64,000 bases of DNA from CBDBGD01 sp965205235 (lineage in GTDB: Bacteria; Chloroflexota; Dehalococcoidia; Lucifugimonadales; UBA1127), in the NCBI GenBank assembly GCA_965205235.1, contig CBDBGD010000002.1, forward strand, positions 124,001 through 188,000. Direction: 5' to 3'. Positions 1 through 8,097 of the stretch are shown piece by piece. The number at the start of each line of letters is the position of its first letter. Within the stretch, counting starts at the first letter, position 1. The translations under genes and the position numbers were made by a program. The notes under the pieces were generated by a model. It was not told where the DNA came from. It did no database searches and saw nothing but the letters and a program-made list of their open reading frames with translations.

Positions 1-87
1 CGCAGGCAGGAACCTCGGGGCGGGGCAGGGTCTCCGCCTCTCCCCGCGGGAGAGGCCGACGCTCCGCGGCGGGTGAGGGCGCGGGGG

Positions 88-180
88 GGCCTGGGGGCGC
101 AGCCCCCGAAGAACCCCAGGGCGGGTGGGCGGGAAAAGCGCCGAGGAGGGGGGGTGCGGAGCGGGGTATCCGTATCCCCC
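88..180. repeat. Dispersed intergenic repeat R1, copy 1
   Basis: This stretch begins with a G-run/C-run hairpin (GGGGGC-GCA-GCCCCC) and continues with a conserved tract reading CCCAGGGCGGGTGGG, then GGGAAAAGCGCCGA, then GGAGCGGGGTATCCGTA. The same order of blocks recurs near 974-1042 and 1222-1321. This copy ends exactly at the stop codon of the adjacent minus-strand gene, so it is its 3' flank. It has no plausible coding content. Confidence 0.7.
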
Positions 181-608
181 TACACCGGCTCCGCCAGAAA
201 CACCGGTATCATCCGTGACGTCTTGGTCTGGTACTCCGCGTACGGCGGAAACGCCTCCACCGCCAGCGCCCACAGCCGATCGCGCTCCGGCCCGTCTTCC
301 AGCTCGCGCACCTGCATCCTGTACACCTCGGTCTCGTCACGGACCTCCACGCTCCCGTTGGCGCGCAGGTTGTACACCCACTCCGGGTGCGACGGCGCGC
401 CGCCGCGAGAGCCCACCAGCACATAGTTGTCCCCGTCCGCCACCCGCATCAGCGGCGTCTTCCGAATGCCGCCCGTCTTGTTCCCCATGTTCGTGACGAT
501 GACCACCGGCAGCCCGCGCAGCGTCGTCCCCTCCCGTCCTCCGCTCCCCTCGTACAGCTCCACGTGCTCCCGCACCCAGTCCGATGCTGATGGCAGATAC
601 TCCGGCAT
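180..608 (-). CDS. Deazaflavin-dependent (F420-type) nitroreductase/quinone reductase family protein
   Basis: A 142-residue protein resembling the Ddn family (DUF385), small split-barrel oxidoreductases that use F420H2 (or sometimes a flavin) to reduce quinones or nitro compounds. The family core is visible: a lead helix, the segment TNMGNKTGGIRKTPLMRV that lines the cofactor phosphate site, then VLVGSRGGAPSHPEWVYNL, and a late Tyr-containing helix (FPPYAEYQTKT). The length fits the family. An upstream in-frame start is possible, but the ATG at 606-608 is chosen because a strong GAGGAGGAG ribosome site precedes it. The gene stands alone, convergent with repeat R1. The family call is firm; F420 use is inferred. 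Confidence 0.85.
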   Translation of the reverse strand: MPEYLPSASDWVREHVELYEGSGGREGTTLRGLPVVIVTNMGNKTGGIRKTPLMRVADGDNYVLVGSRGGAPSHPEWVYNLRANGSVEVRDETEVYRMQVRELEDGPERDRLWALAVEAFPPYAEYQTKTSRMIPVFLAEPV

Positions 609-740
609 CGCTTCTCCTCCTCGCTCGTCTGGTCGCTGCGCTAAGCATACCTGTTTTGTTCCACGAGAGTCGAAGGCCGCCCGCAGGGCATGCGCTCTGC
701 CCCTTCCTTCCATCGCCCTTGCCGCCGCCGACCACGTTGG

Positions 741-746
741 TACAAT
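741..746 (+). promoter_or_regulatory. -10 box (TACAAT) for a near-leaderless transcript
   Basis: TACAAT lies nine bases before the ATG at 756, so transcription would begin about two bases before the start codon. No ribosome site fits between. I see no good -35 box. Confidence 0.45.
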
Positions 747-755
747 GACCGCGCC

Positions 756-938
756 ATGGCAGGTGTGATAGCCAGGATCGTCGTGCACGCGCTGCTGTTT
801 GGGCTGGCGGTCGTCGTGTTCTTCCTGGGCCTGGGCGTGGGGCTTGCGCTCAACGCCACCCTGGGCACGCTGCTGTGGGTCGCCGCCGCCGGCATAGCCG
901 GGCTCAACCTGCTATGGATCATCCAGTCCCGCCAATAG
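756..938 (+). CDS. Small two-helix membrane protein
   Basis: A 60-residue protein made of two hydrophobic segments (about residues 5-27 and 33-54) joined by a short polar turn and ending in a charged tail. It should sit in the cytoplasmic membrane as a helical hairpin. I do not recognise a family. The ATG at 756 is chosen over an upstream start because everything before it is Arg-rich non-protein-like sequence and because a -10 box lies just upstream. It could be a chance hydrophobic frame, but its clean amphipathic layout and promoter favour a real gene. Its neighbours give no functional hint. Confidence 0.5.
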   Translation: MAGVIARIVVHALLFGLAVVVFFLGLGVGLALNATLGTLLWVAAAGIAGLNLLWIIQSRQ

Positions 939-973
939 CGGCCCGCCGCCGGGCGGGGACGGCGCAACACTCT

Positions 974-1042
974 ATCCCAGGGTGGGCTGGGCGGGAGAAG
1001 CGCCGAAGAGGGGCGGAGTGGAGCGGGTCATCTCTATTCCCC
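974..1042. repeat. Dispersed intergenic repeat R1, copy 2 (shortened)
   Basis: This copy keeps the blocks CCCAGGGTGGGCTGGGCGGGAGA, AGCGCCGA and GGAGCGGGTCATC but lacks the leading G/C hairpin. It lies in the 430-bp gap 939-1368, which otherwise shows no gene, RNA or promoter that I can support. Confidence 0.6.
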
Positions 1043-1221
1043 CATCGCCCGCAAGGCAACACCCCACTTCAAAGGACCAGACCTCGTCGTCGCGCCAACA
1101 CCGCCGGCAGCAGCGCCCCACGCACCCCGTTCGTTCCTCGTCGAAGAGCATCCCGCCACCACAGACCTAACCCCCGAGGGCGGGCGGGCACACCAAGCTC
1201 CTACAGCAGAGACACCCCGAG

Positions 1222-1321
1222 CGGGGGCTGGGGGGCTGCGCCCCCCAGAAAAATCCCAGGGCGGGTGGGTGGGAAAAGCGCCGACGGGGAGGGGGGCGGA
1301 GCGGGGCATCCGTATTCCCCC
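1222..1321. repeat. Dispersed intergenic repeat R1, copy 3
   Basis: A full copy with the leading hairpin (GGGGCTGGGGGGCTGCGCCCC), the block CCCAGGGCGGGTGGG, the block GGGAAAAGCGCCGA and the closing GGAGCGGGGCATCCGTA. Like copy 1 it lies just past the 3' end of a minus-strand gene (1369-2049), which suggests a preference for gene ends. Confidence 0.7.
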
Positions 1322-1368
1322 AACCCCACACCGCACCCAACACCGCCGGCATTAGCGGCGATGCCCGC

Positions 1369-2049
1369 CTACTGCCACAGCTCCGGGTCGGGCCGCTTCA
1401 TCAGCCCAACGCCCAGATAGCCGTACCAGATCACCAGCAGCACGTACAGGCTCCGCGCCAGGCCGATGAACGTGTCGCGGCCGTCGTTGCTGAGCACCGC
1501 CAGCATGAAGAAGATCATCAGCAACAAGCTCACAAGCGCCGCCAGCAGCGAGATCACCCGGCTGAAGTCCTCTCTCGTCGACAGCCCCAGCGCGAAGATG
1601 CAGCCGCCAAACCCAAGCGTAATCCCGCCGGCGTAGAGGAGAGCCGAGCCCACGTAGAAGACGGGAACGCTTCCGCTGATTTGGGCGTCGGTCTCCGCGT
1701 CGGCCAGGATGAAGTCCATGCCGCCCGATAGAATCCAGCCCGACAGCCCCACGAACATCATGAAGAAGCCCAGCTGCACAAACGCCTTCCCGTTGCCCTG
1801 CAGCGTCACGTTCCGCATCAGCGCATACAGGCCCGAGAGGATCAGCGCCAGGCCCAGGATGATCCCGATGTTCGTCACGTTCGTCAGCGCAGCGTTGCCG
1901 CTCTTGGCGCTTATCGTGCCAACGGAGTCTGACACCTCGGCAGTATCGATCAGCAGCCCCCCCGGCTCGATGAGGAAGAACACGAAGGCGATTATCGGGC
2001 CGAATATCAGTGACAGTCCCGCCAGCTTGTTCACCGCAATTGTGCCCAT
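1369..2049 (-). CDS. Hypothetical multi-pass membrane protein (DUF4386-like)
   Basis: A 226-residue integral membrane protein with about six hydrophobic helices. The first (residues ~8-30) is followed by a loop rich in Ser/Asp (~35-50). Further helices lie near 53-68, 82-102, 120-145, 155-178 and 185-205, and a short cytoplasmic tail (MKRPDPELWQ) closes the chain. The layout resembles DUF4386-type proteins of unknown role, but the match is from general look only. The ATG at 2047-2049 is preferred over an upstream in-frame ATG because GGGAGGT precedes it at normal spacing and the upstream part is not hydrophobic. It is a single-gene transcription unit. No function can be assigned. Confidence 0.7.
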   Translation of the reverse strand: MGTIAVNKLAGLSLIFGPIIAFVFFLIEPGGLLIDTAEVSDSVGTISAKSGNAALTNVTNIGIILGLALILSGLYALMRNVTLQGNGKAFVQLGFFMMFVGLSGWILSGGMDFILADAETDAQISGSVPVFYVGSALLYAGGITLGFGGCIFALGLSTREDFSRVISLLAALVSLLLMIFFMLAVLSNDGRDTFIGLARSLYVLLVIWYGYLGVGLMKRPDPELWQ

Positions 2050-2281
2050 CTGCCAACCTCCCCTATGTGATGCTCTGCGAGGGACCCACCGGGTCCAACC
2101 CGCGCCTAGCATACACCCTCACGCCAGGGTTGTGGCATTGCAGTAGGAAAGCGACCTGCCCCCGATAGGCAGGATGGGGACCCAGCTGCGGAGCACGCCC
2201 CGAATCTACGGGGCCGCACCCGGAACGGCGCGCCTGGCCCTCCCGTGATACTCTTTGCCCCACATCCCCAGGAGGCGCGAC

Positions 2282-3940
2282 ATGAAGGTCACCGGCTCGG
2301 ATCTCATAGCCCGATCACTGGAGGCTGAGGGCGTCCGCACCGTCTTCGCACTGGCCGGAGACCACACCCTGCCTCTCATGGACCTGATGGACCGCAGGGG
2401 ATTTCGGTTCATCGACACTCGTCACGAGCAGGGAGCGGTCCACATGGCCAACGCCTGGGGCCGCATTACTGGCCGGCCCGGCGTCTGCATGTTCACCACG
2501 CCGGGCCACCCCAACGCCATCGCAGGCCTGACGCTCGCCCACCACATGGAGTCTCCCGTCATCAACATCGTCGGCTGCGCCGATCAGCACCGGCTCGGTC
2601 AGGGCGCGATGCAGGAGATCGACCAGGTCGGCATGGCCAGGCCCGTGACCAAGGGGGCCTGGTTCGTCGGGGACGTCCGGCGCATACCTGAGTACTTTGC
2701 GCGGGCCTTCCGCACTGCCCTCTCGGGGCGGCGCGGGCCCGTGCATCTGACCATTCCCCTCGATGTCCAGCAGGCCGAGGTCGATGAGGAAGAGATCAGC
2801 TTCTACCAACCCCAGGGCGCTCGCGCCTCGGGGCGGCTGCTCGCCGACCCGGAGTCCATCCGGCAGGCGGTCCAGCTGCTGCAGTCCGCTGAGCGGCCGG
2901 TCATATTCGCAGGAACAGCCGCCTACTCTACGACGCGGGCCTCGCTGGAACGCCTCCTCGACGTCACCCGCATCCCCCTCCTGACGGAGGAGGCGGCCCG
3001 AGGCATTGTCTCCGACGACCATCCATACTGCGTGGGATACGCCGACTAGCGGCTGAACGCGGCCGCCGCGAAGCTGTCCGAGGCGGACGTCGTGCTCTTC
3101 CTGGGGAAGAAGCTCGACTTCACTGTAGCGTTTGGCGGACCGCCCGCTCTCGCGCCTGACGTGCGCATTATCCAGGTCGAGCCTTCCGCAGACCTCATCG
3201 GCGTGTCCAGAAGCGTAGATGTGCCGATCATGGCGGACGTGGGCGCCGCGGTGGACCAGCTCGCGCTCGAGGCCGAAGGCAGGCCGTGGAGCGACAGCCC
3301 GCTGTTGGAGGAGATGCAAGCCCTCCGCGATGCGGGCATGGCAAAGCTCGAGGCGTTCGGCGCCGAGCCTCCCCTGAACGCCATGGCCGTCCATCGGAGC
3401 CTGCGCCCGTTGCTGGATGACAATACAGTCCTCGTATTCGAGGGGTCGGACTTCGCCTTCTACGGCGTCGGCTATTATCCCAACCGCGTACGCGACCGCT
3501 GGTTCACCTCCGGCACGCTGGGCATGATCGGATGGGGCGTGCCCTTCGCAGTCGGCGCCAAGGCGGCGCTCCCTAACAGCAAGGTCGTCCTCCTGACGGG
3601 CGACGGCGCATTCGGCTTCCATCCCATGGAGATCGACACAGCAGTACGGTTTGACCTGCCCGTCCTCGTCGTAGTCGGCACCGACTCCATCTGGGGCATC
3701 GACTACCACCAGCAGGACCAGCTCTACGGCCGATTGGTGGCGACCGAGCTCCTCCCCAGCCGCTACGAAAAGATCGGCGAAGCCCTTGGCGCGCACTCGG
3801 AGTACGTCGAAGACGAGACCGGGCTCACGCCGGCATTCCGCCGGGCCCTCGATTCCAACCGGCCCGCCGTCGTAAACATCCGCATCCGCCCCTCGCCCAG
3901 TCCCCTCACCAGGGCGATCATCCGCAGCAAAGGCGGATAG
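2282..3940 (+). pseudogene. Thiamine-diphosphate enzyme (acetolactate synthase-like) with in-frame amber stop
   Basis: The full frame would encode a 552-residue ThDP enzyme of the acetolactate synthase/benzoylformate decarboxylase group. The N-terminal pyrimidine-binding domain has the activating Glu (RHEQ, residue 49). The central domain spans ~190-320, and the C-terminal diphosphate domain carries GDGAFGF near residue 440. AGGAGG lies ahead of the ATG at 2282. Codon 256 (3047-3049) is TAG, and the same frame continues without shift as RLNAAAAKL..., so one nonsense codon splits the gene at a family-conserved position (usually D-P-R-L-N). The second half of the ThDP motif, normally NN, is TD here. 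It may be a recent pseudogene, a sequence error or a recoded stop. The C-terminal half has a possible restart at the ATG 3232. Confidence 0.75.
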
Positions 3941-3996
3941 GTACGGCGGCAGCAGGCGGGCCCACCCCTGCCGCCCCCCCTGCCACCTCCCCCTTC

Positions 3997-4563
3997 CCCC
4001 AACCCCCTCCATCCCCTACCATGACCCCATGCCCACCGACTCCACGCGCCCGACCGTATCGTCGTTCCTGCGCAGGCAGGAACCTCGACCGCGCCCCCAT
4101 CCCCTCGTCGTTCCTGCGCAGGCAGGAACCTCGACCCTCTCCAGTACCCACCGCACCGGGGGAGGCCCTGTGTTGCCTAGCCGCCCCCGTCCTCCCTGCG
4201 CCGTCAGCGCCTTTCCGCCCCAACGGACGCCGTCGTCCCAACGTCGTTGGCTTGGGCGGCTGGCCGCTTGTTTCGCGCGCCCCCTCCACAACCCCTTTTC
4301 CCTATCTGGACATTGTTCCGCGGTTGTTTCGAGCAGCACTCGTTTCGTAGCTGCACCCCGCGATTCCAACCCGCGCTCGCGAAACAACCCCCAACCTGGA
4401 CCCCCTCTCCGATGGCCGGACGAAAGAACGAGTCCAACCTGCGCCACATCCCGACGCGGAACAACCGCGAATCAACCTCAAACCTGCATCGGGCGTCGCG
4501 GAGCCGACCCCAGGCACGGACGAGCCGGGAAAAAACGCGCAGAACGAAACGAATCGAATCGAA
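3997..4563 (+). repeat. ORF-less copy of the 45-kb repeat element (R2 copy 1)
   Basis: The 5' box (CCATCCCCTACCAT...CCCCATGCCCACC, about 3997-4050) matches the region around the start codon of the small gene at 45170-45496. From about 4257 a ~305-bp segment follows that also occurs at 33176-33480 and, inverted, at 44858-45165. It ends in GAATCGAATCGAA. Between the two blocks lie two palindromes (4061-4089, 4107-4135) and unrelated sequence in place of the ORF. The element ends 17 bp before the alcohol dehydrogenase start codon. It fills most of the gap 3941-4579. Confidence 0.8.
4061..4135. repeat. Two REP-like palindromes
   Basis: Two copies of a 29-bp imperfect palindrome (GTCGTTCCTGCG / CAGGAACCTCGAC) lie at 4061-4089 and 4107-4135. 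The same unit recurs at 1-14 (cut by the window edge), 49247-49273, 50949-50977 and, in tandem, at 53871-54093. These are short extragenic palindromes scattered between genes. Confidence 0.8.
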
Positions 4564-4579
4564 CACCAGGAGGCGTCGC

Positions 4580-5560
4580 ATGAAGGCCATTCGCATCACC
4601 GGGCCGCAGCACATGGAGGTCGTGGACGCCCCGGTGCCCACCCTCGGCCAGGGCCAGGTGCTCGTCCGCGCCGAGCGCCTCTCCATCTGCGGCTCCGACA
4701 TGCGCACCTACCGCCACGTCGCGCCTGAGGAGGAGTACCCCCTCGCCCCCGGCGTCCCCTGCCACGAGATCGTGGGCGTGGTCCAGGAGAGCCGCAGCGC
4801 GAACGTCGCCCCCGGCCGGCGAGTGGTCGCCCTGCCACCCTCGGAGTCCACGACCGGCGGGACCTACGGCGGCGGCACCGAGTACATGGTCACCGATGCC
4901 GACCGGGTCGTCCCTGTCCCTGAGGGTCTGGACCCCACCACCGCCGTCATGTGCCAGCCCGTGGGCACCGTCCTCTTCGCCTGCCAACGCCTGGGCTCCG
5001 TCATGGGTAAGCGCGTCGCAGTCCTGGGCCAGGGCGCCATAGGCCTGACCTTCACCCACCTCCTGGCATCGGCCGGGGCGCGAGAGGTCGTCGGCATAGA
5101 CCTCCTCGACGAGCGCCTGGCGAAGGCGTCGGAGCAGGGCGCCACGGCCACCGTGAACCCGGCCCGCGAGGACGTCGTCGCCGCCGTCTCCGAGCTCACC
5201 GGCGGTCAGGGCGCGGACGTAGTCGTCGAGGCTGCGGGCACGGAGGAAGCGGTCGACCTGCTTTCATCCCTGGTGCGGCCCTACGGGACCCTCGTCCTCT
5301 TCGGCCTGCCGGAGCGGGAGCGCTTCCCCATCGACTACGTCAAGCTGGTCCGCCGCCAGGCGACGATACTGCCGACGGTCAACGCCGCCGGCGATGACCC
5401 CGCCCACGCCGTGCACGAGGCGGTGGAGCTCGTGAGCGCAGGCCGCCTCGACGTAAGCTGGCTGGTGACCCACCGCCTACCCATGGCGGAGGCGCCCCGC
5501 GCCTACAGCATGTACGAGGGACACCACGACGGCGTGATCAAGGTGGTGATGGAGGTCTGA
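4580..5560 (+). CDS. Zinc-type medium-chain alcohol/polyol dehydrogenase
   Basis: A 326-residue medium-chain dehydrogenase. The N-terminal GroES-like domain has the catalytic zinc ligand Cys37 (SICGSD) and a C61-H62-E63 triad where the family usually has GHE. The Rossmann domain carries GQGAIGL (~150), and an Asp closes the second strand (VVGIDLL), which favours NAD+ over NADP+. The four-Cys structural zinc lobe is absent (the region reads ALPPSESTTGG), so this belongs to the subgroup lacking structural zinc. AGGAGG precedes the ATG at 4580. The upstream Arg-rich open frame is only the R2 repeat read through. The substrate is unknown; a sugar or polyol alcohol is plausible. It lies convergent to an MFS gene. 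Confidence 0.88.
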   Translation: MKAIRITGPQHMEVVDAPVPTLGQGQVLVRAERLSICGSDMRTYRHVAPEEEYPLAPGVPCHEIVGVVQESRSANVAPGRRVVALPPSESTTGGTYGGGTEYMVTDADRVVPVPEGLDPTTAVMCQPVGTVLFACQRLGSVMGKRVAVLGQGAIGLTFTHLLASAGAREVVGIDLLDERLAKASEQGATATVNPAREDVVAAVSELTGGQGADVVVEAAGTEEAVDLLSSLVRPYGTLVLFGLPERERFPIDYVKLVRRQATILPTVNAAGDDPAHAVHEAVELVSAGRLDVSWLVTHRLPMAEAPRAYSMYEGHHDGVIKVVMEV

Positions 5561-5591
5561 GCGCTGGCGTGCGTCCCTGCCGTCGCCGTTC

Positions 5592-6851
5592 TCAGGGCGT
5601 GCGGGGGGAGCGCCCAAGCCAGCCTTGGGTCGCCAGAAGAGCCGCAGTGACCAGGCTCGCACTCCCCGCAAACACAAAGACGCTGGGAACCCCGTAGGTG
5701 TCCGCCAGAAGCCCGGCGATAAACGGCGAGACGCCGGAGAAGACCGTCGTGGCGGCAAAGACCAGGGCAACGGTCGTGGCCTGCAGGTGCTCCCCGGCAA
5801 TGTCGGAGGCTGCCGCCAGGAAGATGGCCAGCAGGGGAAAGGCGAACGCACCCACGCCGACGATAGTCAGCACCAAGGGTGTCCCGTGTGGCGCAACGGA
5901 GAGGGCCAGCACCAGCAGCCCCAGGACCGTGACGCTGGGAAGCAGCACCGCCCGACGTCCGTAGCGGTCGGAGAGGTAACCCAGGGCCGGCTGGGAGACG
6001 ATCCCCATTCCCTGGGCGAGGGCGGTGTAGAGGCCGGTCTGGAACGTTGTGTAGCCCACGTCCTCCCGGAGGTAGATGGGGATGAAGGTCATGAGCGATC
6101 CCTGGGCAACGCTAAAGGCCGATACCACCAGCAGGAGGACCTGCAATCGCCGGTTCCCCAGGAACACCCGCACCGCCTCCAGGTAGACCCGCACCGACAT
6201 GCCTTCGCCTCGCTGCACCGTCAGGTTTCGCAGCAGCAGCCAGATGACCACTCCCGCCACCACGGCCGGGACCACGGACCCCTGGAGGATGAAGCGCCAC
6301 GTGAAGTAGCTCAACAGGGCGCCGGCGATGAGGGGGCCCAGGGCCTCACCGATGCTTCCGCCCGCGCCGTGCAGAGAGATGGCCAGCCCCCTGCGATTCA
6401 CGAAGCGCCGTGCAAGCGCGCCGATAGCGGAGGGGTGCCAGAAGGTGATGGCAATGCTGGACAGCACGCCTGCGATGACGATCACGCCCAGGTTGGGCGC
6501 TATGCCGAGCAGGAAGTAGAACACTCCTACCATTGCCATGGAGACGCCCAGGATGGCCGCCCACCGATGGGGAAGTCGGTCGGCGGCGTACCCGGCCATC
6601 AGGTTCACCACGCCGCCCACCACCATGCGGGACGTGGAGATGACGCCAATCGCTGTGTTGCTCAGGGCCAGGGAGCTCTTCAGCTCGGGAAGCAGGATGA
6701 AGAAACCAGCACCAAAGATGTGCTTGATGGCGTGGCCCAATACCACCGTGACCAGCATGGTCCGGTCGGAGCGGGTAGGCCCTTGGGTCGCCTGCGTAGG
6801 CGTAGCGCCGGTAGTCGCCGGAGGCCCGGATGCAGGGCTGCCGTCGTTCAT
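5592..6851 (-). CDS. MFS transporter (12 TM)
   Basis: A 419-residue major facilitator superfamily carrier with a ~30-residue polar N-tail, then twelve predicted helices in two halves. The signature loop between TM2 and TM3 reads GYAADRLPHRWAA, a variant of GxLaDrxGrr, and the equivalent in the second half is GYLSDRYGRRAV. The charged central loop lies near residues 210-225. The ATG overlaps the stop of the preceding M20 peptidase as ATGA, so the two genes are one operon with coupled translation. A plausible job is moving peptides or amino acids that the peptidase handles, or exporting a drug-like compound. The substrate cannot be read from the sequence. Confidence 0.88.
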   Translation of the reverse strand: MNDGSPASGPPATTGATPTQATQGPTRSDRTMLVTVVLGHAIKHIFGAGFFILLPELKSSLALSNTAIGVISTSRMVVGGVVNLMAGYAADRLPHRWAAILGVSMAMVGVFYFLLGIAPNLGVIVIAGVLSSIAITFWHPSAIGALARRFVNRRGLAISLHGAGGSIGEALGPLIAGALLSYFTWRFILQGSVVPAVVAGVVIWLLLRNLTVQRGEGMSVRVYLEAVRVFLGNRRLQVLLLVVSAFSVAQGSLMTFIPIYLREDVGYTTFQTGLYTALAQGMGIVSQPALGYLSDRYGRRAVLLPSVTVLGLLVLALSVAPHGTPLVLTIVGVGAFAFPLLAIFLAAASDIAGEHLQATTVALVFAATTVFSGVSPFIAGLLADTYGVPSVFVFAGSASLVTAALLATQGWLGRSPRTP

Positions 6852-7942
6852 CGAGACTCCGGCGCACTGCCCGTGAGAAGCGCGTGACAGAAGCGGGCCG
6901 TGTCCACCAGGTCCGGTATGATCACGTACTCGCGCGTCGTGTGCATCTCATTGGTGGACATGCCCACCACCACGCACTGGATGCCGTGCTGGTTGAACAC
7001 GTTCGCATCGGTGCCGCCGCCGGTGGGGCCAAGCTCAGGCTCCAGCCCCAGCGTCGCGAGAACGTTGCAGGCCCGGGTCACCATCGGGTCGTCGGGGGCC
7101 AGCCTGTACATCTGGAACGCCACCTCCAGCTCCTCCCGCACCACCGCCTCTGAGTACTTCTGCCTCACGCTGTCAATAGTCTCCAGCACTTGGAGGCGGA
7201 GCAGGTCCAGGGTCTCCGTGTTGCGGCTGCGCATCTCCCCGGAGAAGGTCGCCTCCTCCGGCACGGTGTTGCGAACGCTGCCGCCGGAGATGGTGCCGAT
7301 GTTGATGGTCGTCTCCGGGTCCAGGCGCCCCTGGGGCAGCCCGGCGATGATCTCCGCCGCGATCCTGATGGCGGAGATGCCCTTCTCCGGCTCCACCCCG
7401 GCGTGCGCGGCGCGGCCCGTCACGTGGACGTCCAGCTTGATGTAGGTGGGGCTCGACGTGGTCACCTTCGTCACCGGGCCGTTGCCGTCGAAGACCACCG
7501 CCTCCTTCGACCTGACCATGGAGAAGTCCAGGTTGCCCGCGCCCACCAGCCCGATCTCCTCCCCGCGGGTGAATACCATCTGCACCGGAATCCGAGTCGC
7601 CCCGTCCTCGTGGACCGACTCCAACGCTTCCAGGATAGCCGCGACCCCTGCCTTGCAGTCGCCGCCCAGGATGGTCGTGCCGTCCGACCGGATGATGTCC
7701 CCCTCCACCTTGGGCGTCACACCCCGGCCCGGCTCCACCGTGTCCATGTGCGCCGAGAGCAGGATCGGGTCGTCCCCCTCGTCCGAGGCGAACAGGTTGC
7801 CGTGGTCGTCCCGGGTGACCTCCAGTCCCAGCGCCTGAAGGCGTCGGGTCAGATCCTGCGCCACCGCCTCCTCCTCTCCGGAGGGACTATCGATGCGCAC
7901 CAGATCGCAGAAGGTAGCGGTGAGACGCTCGCGACGAATCAT
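6848..7942 (-). CDS. M20-family metallopeptidase (PepT-like)
   Basis: A 364-residue cytosolic di-zinc exopeptidase. The metal and catalytic residues are in order: His65-x-Asp67 (SAHMDTVEPG), the bridging Asp95 (GGDCKAG), the general base Glu128 with Glu129 (FTRGEEIG), a further ligand in the dimerisation-domain return, and the C-terminal ligand His in EMHTTREY. The lid domain (~170-285) includes AAHAGVEPEKG. Spacing and length fit the PepT/tripeptidase-like branch rather than the longer DapE enzymes. AGGAGG at 7951-7956 and a TATAAT at 7966-7971 (minus strand) mark it as the first gene of the operon with the MFS carrier. It probably trims short peptides. Confidence 0.9.
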   Translation of the reverse strand: MIRRERLTATFCDLVRIDSPSGEEEAVAQDLTRRLQALGLEVTRDDHGNLFASDEGDDPILLSAHMDTVEPGRGVTPKVEGDIIRSDGTTILGGDCKAGVAAILEALESVHEDGATRIPVQMVFTRGEEIGLVGAGNLDFSMVRSKEAVVFDGNGPVTKVTTSSPTYIKLDVHVTGRAAHAGVEPEKGISAIRIAAEIIAGLPQGRLDPETTINIGTISGGSVRNTVPEEATFSGEMRSRNTETLDLLRLQVLETIDSVRQKYSEAVVREELEVAFQMYRLAPDDPMVTRACNVLATLGLEPELGPTGGGTDANVFNQHGIQCVVVGMSTNEMHTTREYVIIPDLVDTARFCHALLTGSAPESR

Positions 7943-7965
7943 GGCGATGTCCTCCTAGGCCACGG

Positions 7966-7971
7966 ATTATA
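7966..7971 (-). promoter_or_regulatory. -10 box of the M20-MFS operon
   Basis: A perfect TATAAT on the minus strand ends 24 bases before the ATG at 7942, with AGGAGG between the two. I see no good -35 hexamer at 16-18 bases. Confidence 0.5.
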
Positions 7972-8097
7972 CACCCTCCCCCGCCGGGCGGCCCCGGCTA
8001 GAGCGGGCGATGAAGGGAAAGGACGCCGGCTATCTGCGTGAACCTGCAGGGCCAACTCCTGTACAATAGCGGCATTTAGACACGAGCGCGTCTGTTC

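Noticed and set aside
2315..4012. 565-codon minus-strand frame opposite the thiamine-diphosphate enzyme
   Set aside because: It runs straight through the broken gene region, but its protein is low-complexity Arg/Gly/Glu/Val and shows no motif; the plus-strand frame has all the family sites.
4029..4583. 184-codon plus-strand gene starting at the R2 5' box
   Set aside because: It keeps the ATG context of the 45-kb small gene but then reads through REP palindromes and repeat DNA; a decayed remnant at most.
5625..6887. 420-codon plus-strand frame opposite the MFS and M20 genes
   Set aside because: It is rich in Gln/His/Asp with no fold-like pattern and is exactly antisense to a clear MFS gene; GC-rich DNA commonly keeps such frames open.
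8039..8067. Full sigma-70 promoter before the MFS exporter
   Set aside because: TACAAT at 8062 is a fair -10 box, but no reasonable -35 lies at 16-18 bases, so only the -10 is mentioned with the gene.
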